From assembly GCF_024793945.1 (NCBI RefSeq), contig NZ_JANUSD010000003.1, positions 124,001 through 188,000 of the forward strand: a stretch of DNA of 64,000 nucleotides, in the 5' to 3' direction. A model generated the notes under the pieces. It had not been told where the DNA came from. It made no database searches and was given only the letters and a program-made list of their open reading frames with translations. How positions within the stretch are numbered: position 1 is the first letter of the stretch; the number at the start of each line of letters is the position of its first letter. This stretch comes from Emticicia fluvialis. GTDB taxonomy: Bacteria; Bacteroidota; Bacteroidia; Cytophagales; Spirosomataceae. A program made the translations under genes and the position numbers. Shown piece after piece: positions 43,505 through 52,250 of the stretch.

Positions 43505-44167
43505 ATGTACTCAGAATTAATATTTTTACATCAAATCAAACAATTAAATGAAAAATTTAATCTTAAAAGTTCCCTTAGTTTATGCTTATCTTCTTTTTTC
43601 ATAATCTCTTGTGAGAAGGAAGAAACAAAAGCCCCTATCATTTCTTTAAGTGTCAAGACGCTTAAAAATGATATTATTTTTAATGAGTTTGCTTCATTAA
43701 CCATGCAGATGCTTGCTGGGCATTCAAATTACTTAGAAAACCGCTCTAAAAAAGAAGTGGAAACTTCAAGGCAGTATTTATCATCATTATCAAATAAGCA
43801 AAGTTTGTCAGACTCAGATTATTATAAAATGAGTACCTCTTTTGGCTTTTCAAGTGAGAAATTATTTGTTGAAAAGATAAACAGATTAGAAGTTTTAAAA
43901 AATCTTCTTCATGAGAAATATTCTGATTTGTCAAACAAACCATATATATTTGAACAAGCTCTTTCTGAGTTTGTAAAAAAAAGAAGTGCAAATTTAAAGG
44001 AAAATGATGATAATTGTCGAGCCATATACGAATCCTGCATAAATGTGGCTACTGTTGGGGGAGCAGCTTGTATTCTTTTAACTTCAGGACTTGGAGTACC
44101 TCTGTGCTTAGCATCAGCAGCTGCTGCGATGGAATACTGCAGACAACAAGCAATCGGATGTCATTAA
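43505..44167 (+). CDS. Cys-rich lipoprotein with glycine/alanine-rich C-terminal tail (toxin-like candidate)
   Basis: The 220-aa frame contains a lipobox (SSFFIISC, Cys at about residue 36), a helical middle, and an unusual C-terminal tail with six cysteines: C-x6-C, then AACILLTSGLG, PLCLASAAAAMEYC and a final C-H. A hydrophobic Gly/Ala/Cys tail of this kind resembles Bacteroidota bacteriocin-like proteins. A second ATG at 43548 (MKNLILK) lies in a different frame, and one extra A in its A-run would give MKKFNLKSSLSLCLSSFFII as the start, so a frameshift is possible. Base composition is much more A+T rich than its neighbours. Confidence 0.6.
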   Translation: MYSELIFLHQIKQLNEKFNLKSSLSLCLSSFFIISCEKEETKAPIISLSVKTLKNDIIFNEFASLTMQMLAGHSNYLENRSKKEVETSRQYLSSLSNKQSLSDSDYYKMSTSFGFSSEKLFVEKINRLEVLKNLLHEKYSDLSNKPYIFEQALSEFVKKRSANLKENDDNCRAIYESCINVATVGGAACILLTSGLGVPLCLASAAAAMEYCRQQAIGCH

Positions 44168-44173
44168 CATATT

Positions 44174-44428
44174 ATGGAAAAAATACTTCAAATAACCAAA
44201 ACACTTAGAGTAGTGATAATTATAGCTATATTTTGGCTATTCATGGTTAAAGTGTATAATATCTGGATATATCTTTTACTTTTTGCAATCGCTCTTTTAA
44301 TAAGGTATGTAGAAATAAAAAAAGGGTTTGTTATATTAGATAAAAGAAAAGTACTATTTTTCATTATTAGTGCAATAATTTTATTAATCGTGTATTTCGT
44401 TTATATGTCTTTTCTAAATGAGTTCTAA
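44174..44428 (+). CDS. Small three-span membrane protein (possible immunity protein)
   Basis: This 84-aa protein begins 6 bp after the Cys-rich lipoprotein gene. It is very hydrophobic, with spans at about 11-25 (VVIIIAIFWLFMVKV), 30-43 and 61-80 (VLFFIISAIILLIVYFVYMSF), plus a basic cytoplasmic loop (YVEIKKGFVILDKRK). Small multi-span proteins encoded directly after a secreted toxin often give immunity. That role here is inferred from context only. A perfect terminator follows. Confidence 0.55.
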   Translation: MEKILQITKTLRVVIIIAIFWLFMVKVYNIWIYLLLFAIALLIRYVEIKKGFVILDKRKVLFFIISAIILLIVYFVYMSFLNEF

Positions 44429-44476
44429 AATGGAATAAAAAAAGACCGGAAATCCGGTCTTTTTTTATTCCATTTT
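44427..44476 (+). terminator. Long perfect palindromic terminator
   Basis: Arms of 24 bases (44427-44450 and 44453-44476; core GACCGGA-AA-TCCGGTC with flanking A and T runs) form a 50-bp perfect palindrome that overlaps the preceding stop codon region and serves as a strong terminator. Confidence 0.88.
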
Positions 44477-44651
44477 ATTAATATTATTCAATCCCAATTC
44501 CTACCTAAATCATCCCCATTCCTGACATTTCTCATATTCCTGCTAAACAAACAACCCTATTTTTGGTGTTATATAGGCAATAGTGCGTTGTTTTCTTCTC
44601 TTCAAGACAAGCAGATGCGTTGCGCTTGCCTTCTTAAACAGATTTACTCCC

Positions 44652-47180
44652 TTGACACATACTTACTTTATACAGGGCATGTCTTGCGACGGCTGCCGCA
44701 CAAAGGCAGAAAAAGCCCTCAATAGCCTTGAAGGCGTACAGGCAACGGTGAGTCTTGACCCACCCCAGGCCGTAATCAGTATGCAAAAGCATATTTCGTT
44801 GCCAGTGCTTCAGGCGGCATTATCAAAAGCAGGTAAATACACCATCAGCACCGAAAATACCCCTCAAAACACGCAGGTGCATGGGGGGCATACAGCAACT
44901 CATCAGCAGGCCGCACATCATAATCAGGCTACCGCTCCACGTCTGACACAAAGCGGCAAAGGCACCTATTACTGCCCTATGCACTGCGAGGGCGACAAAA
45001 CCTATAACGCACCCGGCAACTGCCCGGTTTGCGGCATGAATCTGGAAAAACTGCCCGAACTGGCCGCCCCCACCCAATATACCTGCCCTATGCACCCGGA
45101 GGTGCTCAGCAACGCCCCCGGTGCCTGCCCAAAGTGCGGCATGGACCTGGTGCCGCTAATGCCCTCAGAAACCGACGATAATGCTGTGTATCATGACCTG
45201 CGCAAAAAAATGATAGTGGCTACCGCCTTTACGCTGCCCATTTTTCTGATAGCCATGATTGAGATGATACCCCATAACCCACTACTGCAACTGATGGACG
45301 CCCGGTACTGGAACTGGCTGCAAATGGGGCTGTCGCTTCCGGTTATTTTTTATGCCGGATGGCTGTTTTTTGAAAGAGGCTGGCGGTCTGTTACATCAGG
45401 CAACCTGAATATGTTTACGCTCATTGCGCTGGGCACGGCGGTTGCCTTTGTTTTCAGCGTTACCGGGGTAATATCGCCTGGCATCTTCCCGCCTGAATTC
45501 AGAACTGAACACGGGTCGGTGCCGCTTTATTTTGAGGCCGCTACCGTTATTCTGACGCTTGCACTGCTGGGGCAGCTGATGGAAGCCAAAGCCCATACTC
45601 AAACCAGCTCGGCCGTTAAAGAATTACTGAAACTAAGCCCTACCGATGCCACGCTGGTACGCAACGGCAAAGACGAAAAAGTATCGATAAATGCCATTCA
45701 GCCCGGCGATTTGCTAAGAATTAAACCCGGCGACAAAATACCGGTGGACGGAAAAATAACAGAAGGCGAAAGCAGCATTGATGAGTCTATGATTACCGGA
45801 GAGCCGATTCCGGCAGATAAAAAAGTGGGTGATGCCGTTACATCAGGCACCATTAACGGCAATAAATCTTTCATTATGGTAGCCGAAAAAGTGGGGTCTG
45901 AAACCCTGCTGGCACAAATAATTGCGATGGTAAACACTGCCAGCCGCTCTAAAGCCCCCATTCAGAAACTGGCCGATACCATATCCAGATACTTTGTACC
46001 AACGGTTATTCTGGCGGCGGTAATAACCTATTTTATGTGGCTCAAATGGGGCCCTGCTCCCGGTGCGGTTTATGGTTTTATTAATGCTGTGGCCGTGCTT
46101 ATTATTGCCTGCCCCTGTGCATTAGGCCTGGCCACGCCCATGTCGGTTATGGTTGGTGTGGGCAAAGGCGCGCAGTCTGGTATATTAATTAAAAACGCCG
46201 AAGCCCTTGAGGCAATGGCGCGGGTAAATGTGCTGATTATAGATAAAACCGGCACCATAACCGAGGGCAAACCATCAGTAGAGCGTGTCTTTACTAAACA
46301 ATTTGACGAAACCCAGGCACTGGCTTATATAGCCGCACTGAACCAGCACAGCGGGCATCCGCTGGCACAGGCCGTGGTAAATTTTGCAGCCGGCAAAGGC
46401 ATACAATGGCCGCAGGCGCAAGACTTTGAAGCCATAACCGGCAAAGGCGTTACCGGCACCGTTGGCGGCAAAAAAGTGGCATTGGGCAACAAGGCATTAA
46501 TGGCAAGCCGCAAGGCGCTAATTGACCCCGACATTGAACAACAAGTGATTGAAGCGCAGAAACGCGGTAAAACGGTTTCTTATATGGCAGTAGACGCCGT
46601 GGCAATTGGCTTTGTAAGCATTGCTGACGCCATAAAACCTGGTAGCAAAGCGGCCGTTGCCGAACTGATTGACGGTGGCATGGAAGTAATGATGCTTACC
46701 GGCGACAACGAAAACACCGCAGCTGCCGTAGCCCGAGAGCTGAACCTGACCAATTTCAGGGCGTCGTGCCTACCGGAAGACAAACTGAATGAAATTAAAC
46801 GGCTGCAACAGGCAGGCAAAATAGTAGCTATGGCCGGCGACGGCATTAATGATGCCCCCGCACTGGTGCAGGCCAACGTAGGCATAGCCATGGGCACCGG
46901 CACCGACGTAGCCATTGAAAGCGCCCGCATCACATTGGTAAAAGGGGATTTACAAGGGATAGTGAAAGCCAAAAACCTGAGCCATGCCGTGATGAAAAAC
47001 ATCCGCCAGAACCTGTTTTTTGCTTTCTTTTACAATGCCCTGGGTATCCCCGTGGCCGCCGGTTTGCTGTATCCGTTCTTCGGGGTGCTGTTATCGCCCA
47101 TGATAGCCGCCGCCGCCATGAGCTTCAGCTCGGTATCAGTTATCACCAATTCGCTACGGTTGAGGAGTAAGAAGATTTAG
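44652..47180 (+). CDS. copA: Copper-translocating P1B-type ATPase
   Basis: This roughly 842-aa Cu+ exporter has an N-terminal HMA domain (MTHTYFIQGMSCDGC, CXXC). Two short Cys-rich heavy-metal-binding repeats follow (YYCPMHCEGDKTYNAPGNCPVCGMN and YTCPMHPEVLSNAPGACPKCGMD). The ATPase core then shows GES/TGEP actuator motif, IACPCALGLATP in the membrane (Cys-Pro-Cys), DKTGT, SGHPLAQA and GDGINDAPAL. I chose the TTG at 44652 because it puts the HMA strand at the N-terminus. A GTG at 44583 would add 23 non-matching residues. Confidence 0.92.
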   Translation: MTHTYFIQGMSCDGCRTKAEKALNSLEGVQATVSLDPPQAVISMQKHISLPVLQAALSKAGKYTISTENTPQNTQVHGGHTATHQQAAHHNQATAPRLTQSGKGTYYCPMHCEGDKTYNAPGNCPVCGMNLEKLPELAAPTQYTCPMHPEVLSNAPGACPKCGMDLVPLMPSETDDNAVYHDLRKKMIVATAFTLPIFLIAMIEMIPHNPLLQLMDARYWNWLQMGLSLPVIFYAGWLFFERGWRSVTSGNLNMFTLIALGTAVAFVFSVTGVISPGIFPPEFRTEHGSVPLYFEAATVILTLALLGQLMEAKAHTQTSSAVKELLKLSPTDATLVRNGKDEKVSINAIQPGDLLRIKPGDKIPVDGKITEGESSIDESMITGEPIPADKKVGDAVTSGTINGNKSFIMVAEKVGSETLLAQIIAMVNTASRSKAPIQKLADTISRYFVPTVILAAVITYFMWLKWGPAPGAVYGFINAVAVLIIACPCALGLATPMSVMVGVGKGAQSGILIKNAEALEAMARVNVLIIDKTGTITEGKPSVERVFTKQFDETQALAYIAALNQHSGHPLAQAVVNFAAGKGIQWPQAQDFEAITGKGVTGTVGGKKVALGNKALMASRKALIDPDIEQQVIEAQKRGKTVSYMAVDAVAIGFVSIADAIKPGSKAAVAELIDGGMEVMMLTGDNENTAAAVARELNLTNFRASCLPEDKLNEIKRLQQAGKIVAMAGDGINDAPALVQANVGIAMGTGTDVAIESARITLVKGDLQGIVKAKNLSHAVMKNIRQNLFFAFFYNALGIPVAAGLLYPFFGVLLSPMIAAAAMSFSSVSVITNSLRLRSKKI

Positions 47181-47216
47181 GGATATGCAGAATGGCGAAT
47201 AATTAACAGTTTTTTG

Positions 47217-47252
47217 GTAGAGCCGCAACGCGTGCGGCTTCCGGGGAATATG
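47217..47252. repeat. GGTAGAGCCGC-family repeat, copy 2
   Basis: Same 36-bp pattern as 34019-34054: GGTAGAGCCGCAACGCGTGC then GGCTTCCGGGG and ATAT. It follows the copA stop by about 35 bp. Confidence 0.75.
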
Positions 47253-47407
47253 CGTACCAGATAAAACTTCTCTGAATGATTTAATTTATATAACCAGTCT
47301 TCTTAGCCATTAGAATTGACAATAATTCAATGAATCAGATATACCTCTGAAGAGGCCCCGCAGCACGTCTCTACGAAATGACTGAGCTAAATTATTTCAG
47401 CAAAACT

Positions 47408-47541
47408 TCACTAATCCGCCATTCACTAATTCGCCATTCACTAATTCGCCATTCACTAATCCGCCATTCACTAATCCGCCATTCACTAATCCGCCATTCA
47501 CTAATCCGCCATTCACTAATTCGCGATTCACTAATTCGCGA
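47408..47541. repeat. 15-mer array of octamer family, cluster 5
   Basis: Regular 15-base units CGCCATTCACTAATT/C repeat about eight times, a homogenised form of the octamer family. The right end supplies the TAG stop of the minus-strand NUDIX gene (last residues KIAN). Confidence 0.88.
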
Positions 47542-48271
47542 TTTTTTCAAGACTTTTAAACCGATACAAATAAGGAGCCTTATTGGCTGCTCCGGTAAAT
47601 TTCTTTTCCAGACGTTCCAGAATATCCAGGTCGAGAATCATTTTCTGGAAATTATTTCTCCGGAAAGGCCTGTCCAATATCGTTTCGTATAAATCCTGCA
47701 CCTCTTTCATGGTAAACGTTTCAGGCAGCAGATTAAACCCTATCAGCTTGTAATTCAGCATCAGGCGCAGGCTTTCAAGGGCTTTCATTATAATATCGGC
47801 GTGGTCAAATGCCAGCCGGGGCAGGTCTTTCATATCATACCACTGGCAGGTTTCGTCAAGCTCAGAGCAAAGAGGCACTACCCGATGAATATCTACCAGC
47901 GCATAATACCCAATAGATATAAACCGGCGCTGTAGCCATTCCAGGTCTTCAGACAGCACTTCACCTTCTCCCAGACCCCCTTTTATGAGTTCTATTACCT
48001 GCCGCATCAGTTCCGGAGACGACCGCTCCAGGCTGCCAAACACACCAAACTGCTCCAGATAAATATCTTTTATTCCGGTTCGCTCTGCCAGAATCCGTAA
48101 CGCTGCGCTGTCCAGACTTTCATTTTGCCTAACAAAACCACCCGGCACCATCCATATATCCATATTTTTCAGCCGGGGCAACAATACCCTTAGCTGCCTG
48201 TCATAAAACCCAAAAATGACACAATCAACAGAAACCTGCTCTATAAATTCTCTCTTGTTAAATAATTCCAT
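47531..48271 (-). CDS. NUDIX domain transcriptional regulator (NrtR-like)
   Basis: This 246-aa protein has an N-terminal NUDIX fold and a C-terminal winged helix (FTMKEVQDLYETILDRPFRRNNFQKMILD). The NUDIX box reads GGFVRQNESLDSAALRILAERTGI. The usual Arg-Glu of the catalytic helix is Arg-Ile and part of the Glu cluster is absent, so it probably binds rather than cleaves its ligand. NrtR-type proteins regulate sugar or NAD metabolism. A perfect 21-bp palindrome lies 114 bp upstream, between it and the divergent ThuA-dehydrogenase gene, consistent with control of that gene. Confidence 0.85.
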   Translation of the reverse strand: MELFNKREFIEQVSVDCVIFGFYDRQLRVLLPRLKNMDIWMVPGGFVRQNESLDSAALRILAERTGIKDIYLEQFGVFGSLERSSPELMRQVIELIKGGLGEGEVLSEDLEWLQRRFISIGYYALVDIHRVVPLCSELDETCQWYDMKDLPRLAFDHADIIMKALESLRLMLNYKLIGFNLLPETFTMKEVQDLYETILDRPFRRNNFQKMILDLDILERLEKKFTGAANKAPYLYRFKSLEKIAN

Positions 48272-48384
48272 GATTGCTGTGGGGGTTTATCTGCCCGTTA
48301 AAACTTTGTGCTTAGTTTTAACCACTTTTCTAAAACGCGTACTATTTATTCTGTTTTGGGTACAATATTAGTCAAAATTTCATT

Positions 48385-48405
48385 ATTGTCTAAAAATTAG
48401 ACAAT
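48385..48405. promoter_or_regulatory. 21-bp palindromic operator
   Basis: ATTGTCTAA - AAA - TTAGACAAT: perfect nine-base arms with a three-base centre, placed between the divergent NUDIX regulator and the ThuA gene. A partial ATTAGTC half-site lies just upstream. Confidence 0.7.
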
Positions 48406-48533
48406 ATTCTTGTTTTCTATTATTTAAGTACACACATTTGTATCCGGAAGAGTGCATTTACGCCGCAACAGGCGCCTTGTGCTTCTGCCTCAAAGCCATT
48501 ACTTTACACCCGTAAACAATTTATTTTACTTTG

Positions 48534-51500
48534 ATGAAATCTAACAAAACAATCAGCTTATTGTTAACCCTGCTGCTGTCGTATGGTCTGGTACAGGCAC
48601 AGGTAAAAAAGCCGCAACTGCTGGTATTCAGCAAAACCGCCTCTTTCAGGCACGCGTCTATTGATGCAGGCAAAAAAGCGCTGGCCAAAATGGCAGCCGA
48701 AAAGGGCTTTGCCGTAACTTTTACTGAAGACGCCGAGGCTTTTAATGAAACCGATATTAAAAAGTATAACGCCGTTTTGTTTCTGAACACTACCGGCGAC
48801 GTACTGAACGACAAGCAACAAGCCACTTTTGAACGGTACATTCAGGCCGGTGGCGGTTATGTAGGTGTACACGCAGCTACCGACACCGAGTACGAATGGC
48901 CCTGGTATGGTAAACTGGCAGGCGCTTACTTTCTGGACCACCCCATGGTGCCCAGCAACGTACAAAAAGGTAAATATACGGTTGTACAAAAAAACCATTG
49001 GGCTACCCAGGGCATGCCCGACGAGTTTGAAAGAAGCGACGAGTTTTACAGCTTCAAAAATATTTCGCCCAAAATTAACGTATTGCTGACTATTGACGAA
49101 AAAACGTATCAGGGAGGCAAAAACCCCGACTACCACCCGATGAGCTGGTATCAGGAGTTTGACGGTGGCCGGTCGTTCTACACTGCCATGGGGCATACAG
49201 ACGAAACCTACGCCGAGCCTCTGTTTCTTAATCACCTGTATGCAGGTATCAATTACGCTATGGGAGGGCCAAACCCCAAGCCTTTAAATTACGCCAATGC
49301 ACGCCCTGAAGAAAACCGCTTTACCAAAGTGGTGCTTGAAGAAAAACTGAACGAACCAATGGAGCTGAGCGTATTGAACGACGGCCGTGTGCTGTTCATT
49401 GAGCGCAAGGGAGACGTGAAACTGTATAACACTAAAACCAAACAACTGAAAACCATTGCTTCTATACCTGTAAGCATCAAGTACAAAAGCAAAGAAGGCA
49501 AGGAGTCGATGGGTGAAGACGGGCTGATGGGCCTTAACAAAGACCCCAACTTTGCACAAAACCACTGGATTTACCTGTACTACTCAATACCGGAGGAATC
49601 GAAGAACATTCTGACCCGCTATGAGCTGAAAGGTGACGAACTGGTGCTTTCGTCTAAAAAAGTATTGCTTGAAATACCCACCCAACGCGAAGAATGCTGC
49701 CACACCGGGGGTTCTATTGCCTGGGACAAAGCCGGAAACCTGTATCTTTCAACCGGCGACAACACCAACCCGCATGGCTCGAACGGCTACAGCCCGAGCG
49801 ACGAAAGACCGGGCAGAGAATCATGGGATGCGCAGAAATCATCTGCCAACACCAACGACCTGAGAGGTAAAATCATCAGAATAAAACCTACGCCTGAGGG
49901 TGGCTACACCATTCCGGAAGGCAACCTTTTCCCGAAAGGCACCGCCGGTACGCGTCCTGAAATATATACGATGGGTCACCGTAACCCTTTCAGAATTTCG
50001 GTTGATAACAAAACCGGATTTGTTTACTGGGGCGAAGTAGGCCCCGATGCCTCAAAACCTGCCGACGACCGCGGCCCCGCAGGGCACGACGAGGTTGGCC
50101 AGGCACGCAAACCGGGTAACTTTGGCTGGCCACACTTTGTGGGCGACAACAAAGCTTACAATAAGTATGACTTTGAAAACAAAAAATCATTAGAGAAATG
50201 GGACGTAAACGCCCCTACCAATACTTCACCCAGCAACACGGGTCTGAAAGTACTGCCTCCGGCGCAAAAGGCTTTCATCTGGTATCCTTATGGGGCTTCG
50301 CCAGAGTTTCCGCTGGTGGGTAGCGGTGGTAGAAACGCCATGGCCGGGCCGGTGTTTTATTCAGATAATTTCAAAACGGCTCAACGCGCGTTCCCTAAAT
50401 ATTACGATAACAAATTGCTTATTTATGAATGGATGCGCGGCTGGATAATGGCCGTAACTATGGATAAAGACGGCAATTATGTATCGATGGAGCGTTTTAT
50501 GCCCAGCTATAAATTCAACAACCCGATGGACATGGAGTTTGCCGAAAACGGCGACTTATACATGCTTGAATACGGCTCGGGCTGGTTTACAGGTAATGAT
50601 GACGCCCGCCTGATTCGCATTGAATACAACGGTGGCAACCGCAAACCGCAAATTGCCGTAGCGGCTAATCAGCTGGGTGGCGCGGTGCCTTTCAACCTGA
50701 AATTAAGCTCTAAAGGCTCAACCGATGCCGACGGCGACGCCCTGAAATACAGCTGGCAAATTACTTCAAAAAATGGTTTCAATAAGGTTATCAGCACGCC
50801 AGATGCCGCATTGACGCTCACCAAGCCGGGCATTTATAAAGCCACCCTTACTGTTAATGATGGCAAAGGCGGCACAAACGCGCAGTCGTTAGAAATCATA
50901 GCCGGTAACGAGCCTCCGGTATTGAGCTTCGATATTCAAAAAGGTAACAGGTCTTTCTATGTTGCCAACAAATCTTTCGACTACGACATCAAGGTAAAAG
51001 ATAAAGAGGATGGCACGCTCGGCAAAGGCATTGATGCCGAAAACGTGGCCGTAAGCATTGACTACCTGCCTGAAGGATTTGATAAAGTAGCCATTGCACA
51101 AGGCCACCGTTCGGCTGATGCCAGCGCGGCATTTGTAGCTGGTAAAAGACTGATAGAAGCCAGCGATTGTAAAGCCTGCCACAGTGTAGAGAAAAAATCT
51201 ATCGGGCCAGCCTATCGCGACGTAGCTGCCAAATATAAAGGCGACAAAGATGCCGCCGACCGCCTGGCTAAGAAGATTATCAGCGGTGGTGGTGGCGTAT
51301 GGGGCGAAACCCCAATGAGTGGCCACCCGCAACTTTCAGCAGCCGATGCCGGAGAAATGGTGAAGTACATCCTGAACCTGGCCAACGAAAAACCGAAAGC
51401 AAAATCGTTGCCGCTGCAAGGCACTTACACTGCCAAACTACCTGCTAACGACAAAGGCAAAGGTGTTTATATTGTAAGAGCAGCCTACGAAGACCAGGGC

Positions 51501-51965
51501 GCCAACGGCTTGCCATCGCTAAAATCAGAGCAGACTTTTACGCTTAGAAATGCCACTTTGGGTGCGCACGATTTTGATAAATATGAAGACGTAAACAAGA
51601 TGTCGTTCAGTGGCCGTAACCTGGCTATGCCTGCCAAGTCTGGCGCATACATGGTGCTTAACAAAGTAGACCTGAGCGGCATTACCGAATTGCAGATTCA
51701 GGCAATGGCCCCTAAACCACAGGTTAACGCGTTGGGTGGCAAAGTTGAGTTACGTCTCGACAGCCCCAAAGGCAAGCTGGTGGGTGAGTCGGCCTTCCTT
51801 GAGCCATCTGATCAAATGAGCATGACCCCTAACATTCTGAAAGTACCGATAAGCAAGGTAGAAGGCCTGCACGACATCTACGTGGTGTACGTAAACCCGA
51901 AATCTGAAAACGGCACCCTGATGATTGTAACCGGACTGGAATTTAAACTCAGCGAGCAAAATTAA
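48534..51965 (+). CDS. Secreted ThuA - PQQ-dependent sugar dehydrogenase-like - PKD - cytochrome c fusion
   Basis: This 1143-aa exported protein starts at the ATG 48534 (one codon after a TTG). Signal peptide 1-23. ThuA-like domain about 28-245 (VFSKTASFRHASIDAGKKAL; GGGYVGVHAATDTEYEWPWY). A beta-propeller glucose/sorbosone dehydrogenase-like domain about 265-690 follows (DGLMGLNKDPNFAQNHWIYLYYS; TGDNTNPHG; GHRNPFRISVD). A PKD domain lies at about 705-785. Cytochrome c follows with the haem motif CKACH at residues 879-883 (ligand Met in TPMSGHP). A CBM6-like beta-sandwich ends the protein. It would oxidise sugars in the periplasm or outside the cell and pass electrons to haem. Confidence 0.9.
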   Translation: MKSNKTISLLLTLLLSYGLVQAQVKKPQLLVFSKTASFRHASIDAGKKALAKMAAEKGFAVTFTEDAEAFNETDIKKYNAVLFLNTTGDVLNDKQQATFERYIQAGGGYVGVHAATDTEYEWPWYGKLAGAYFLDHPMVPSNVQKGKYTVVQKNHWATQGMPDEFERSDEFYSFKNISPKINVLLTIDEKTYQGGKNPDYHPMSWYQEFDGGRSFYTAMGHTDETYAEPLFLNHLYAGINYAMGGPNPKPLNYANARPEENRFTKVVLEEKLNEPMELSVLNDGRVLFIERKGDVKLYNTKTKQLKTIASIPVSIKYKSKEGKESMGEDGLMGLNKDPNFAQNHWIYLYYSIPEESKNILTRYELKGDELVLSSKKVLLEIPTQREECCHTGGSIAWDKAGNLYLSTGDNTNPHGSNGYSPSDERPGRESWDAQKSSANTNDLRGKIIRIKPTPEGGYTIPEGNLFPKGTAGTRPEIYTMGHRNPFRISVDNKTGFVYWGEVGPDASKPADDRGPAGHDEVGQARKPGNFGWPHFVGDNKAYNKYDFENKKSLEKWDVNAPTNTSPSNTGLKVLPPAQKAFIWYPYGASPEFPLVGSGGRNAMAGPVFYSDNFKTAQRAFPKYYDNKLLIYEWMRGWIMAVTMDKDGNYVSMERFMPSYKFNNPMDMEFAENGDLYMLEYGSGWFTGNDDARLIRIEYNGGNRKPQIAVAANQLGGAVPFNLKLSSKGSTDADGDALKYSWQITSKNGFNKVISTPDAALTLTKPGIYKATLTVNDGKGGTNAQSLEIIAGNEPPVLSFDIQKGNRSFYVANKSFDYDIKVKDKEDGTLGKGIDAENVAVSIDYLPEGFDKVAIAQGHRSADASAAFVAGKRLIEASDCKACHSVEKKSIGPAYRDVAAKYKGDKDAADRLAKKIISGGGGVWGETPMSGHPQLSAADAGEMVKYILNLANEKPKAKSLPLQGTYTAKLPANDKGKGVYIVRAAYEDQGANGLPSLKSEQTFTLRNATLGAHDFDKYEDVNKMSFSGRNLAMPAKSGAYMVLNKVDLSGITELQIQAMAPKPQVNALGGKVELRLDSPKGKLVGESAFLEPSDQMSMTPNILKVPISKVEGLHDIYVVYVNPKSENGTLMIVTGLEFKLSEQN

Positions 51966-52245
51966 TTAGTGAATGAGTGAGTGAGCGGGCGGCGTTCCGC
52001 TGAATTAGTGAATTAGTGATTGAGCGGGCGGCGTTCCGCTGATTGAGCGGGCGGCGTTCCGCTGAATGATTTAGTGGGCCGCGGTTGCGGTGAATGAGTG
52101 GGCGGCGTTCCGCTAACTCACCGCAATCGCAGCCGCTCATTAATAAATTCATTCACTAAATCACTAATTCACTAATTCACTAAATCACTAATTCACTAAT
52201 TCACTAAATCGCTCATTCACTCACTAAATCACTAATTCACTATTT
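51966..52245. repeat. Degenerate octamer arrays, inverted pair, cluster 6
   Basis: A GTGAATTA-type arm (51966 to about 52112) runs into an ATTCACTA-type arm (about 52115-52245) with hardly any spacer. GGCGGCGTTCCGCTGATT inserts are present. The array begins at the stop codon of the ThuA fusion gene (TAATTAGTGAATG) and ends 5 bp before the next start codon. Confidence 0.88.
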
Positions 52246-52250
52246 ACCCT

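Noticed and set aside
47378..47692. Plus-strand frame with SLIRH pentapeptide repeats
   Set aside because: The frame exists only because the repeat unit is 15 bases. It runs antisense into the NUDIX gene and continues without protein character.
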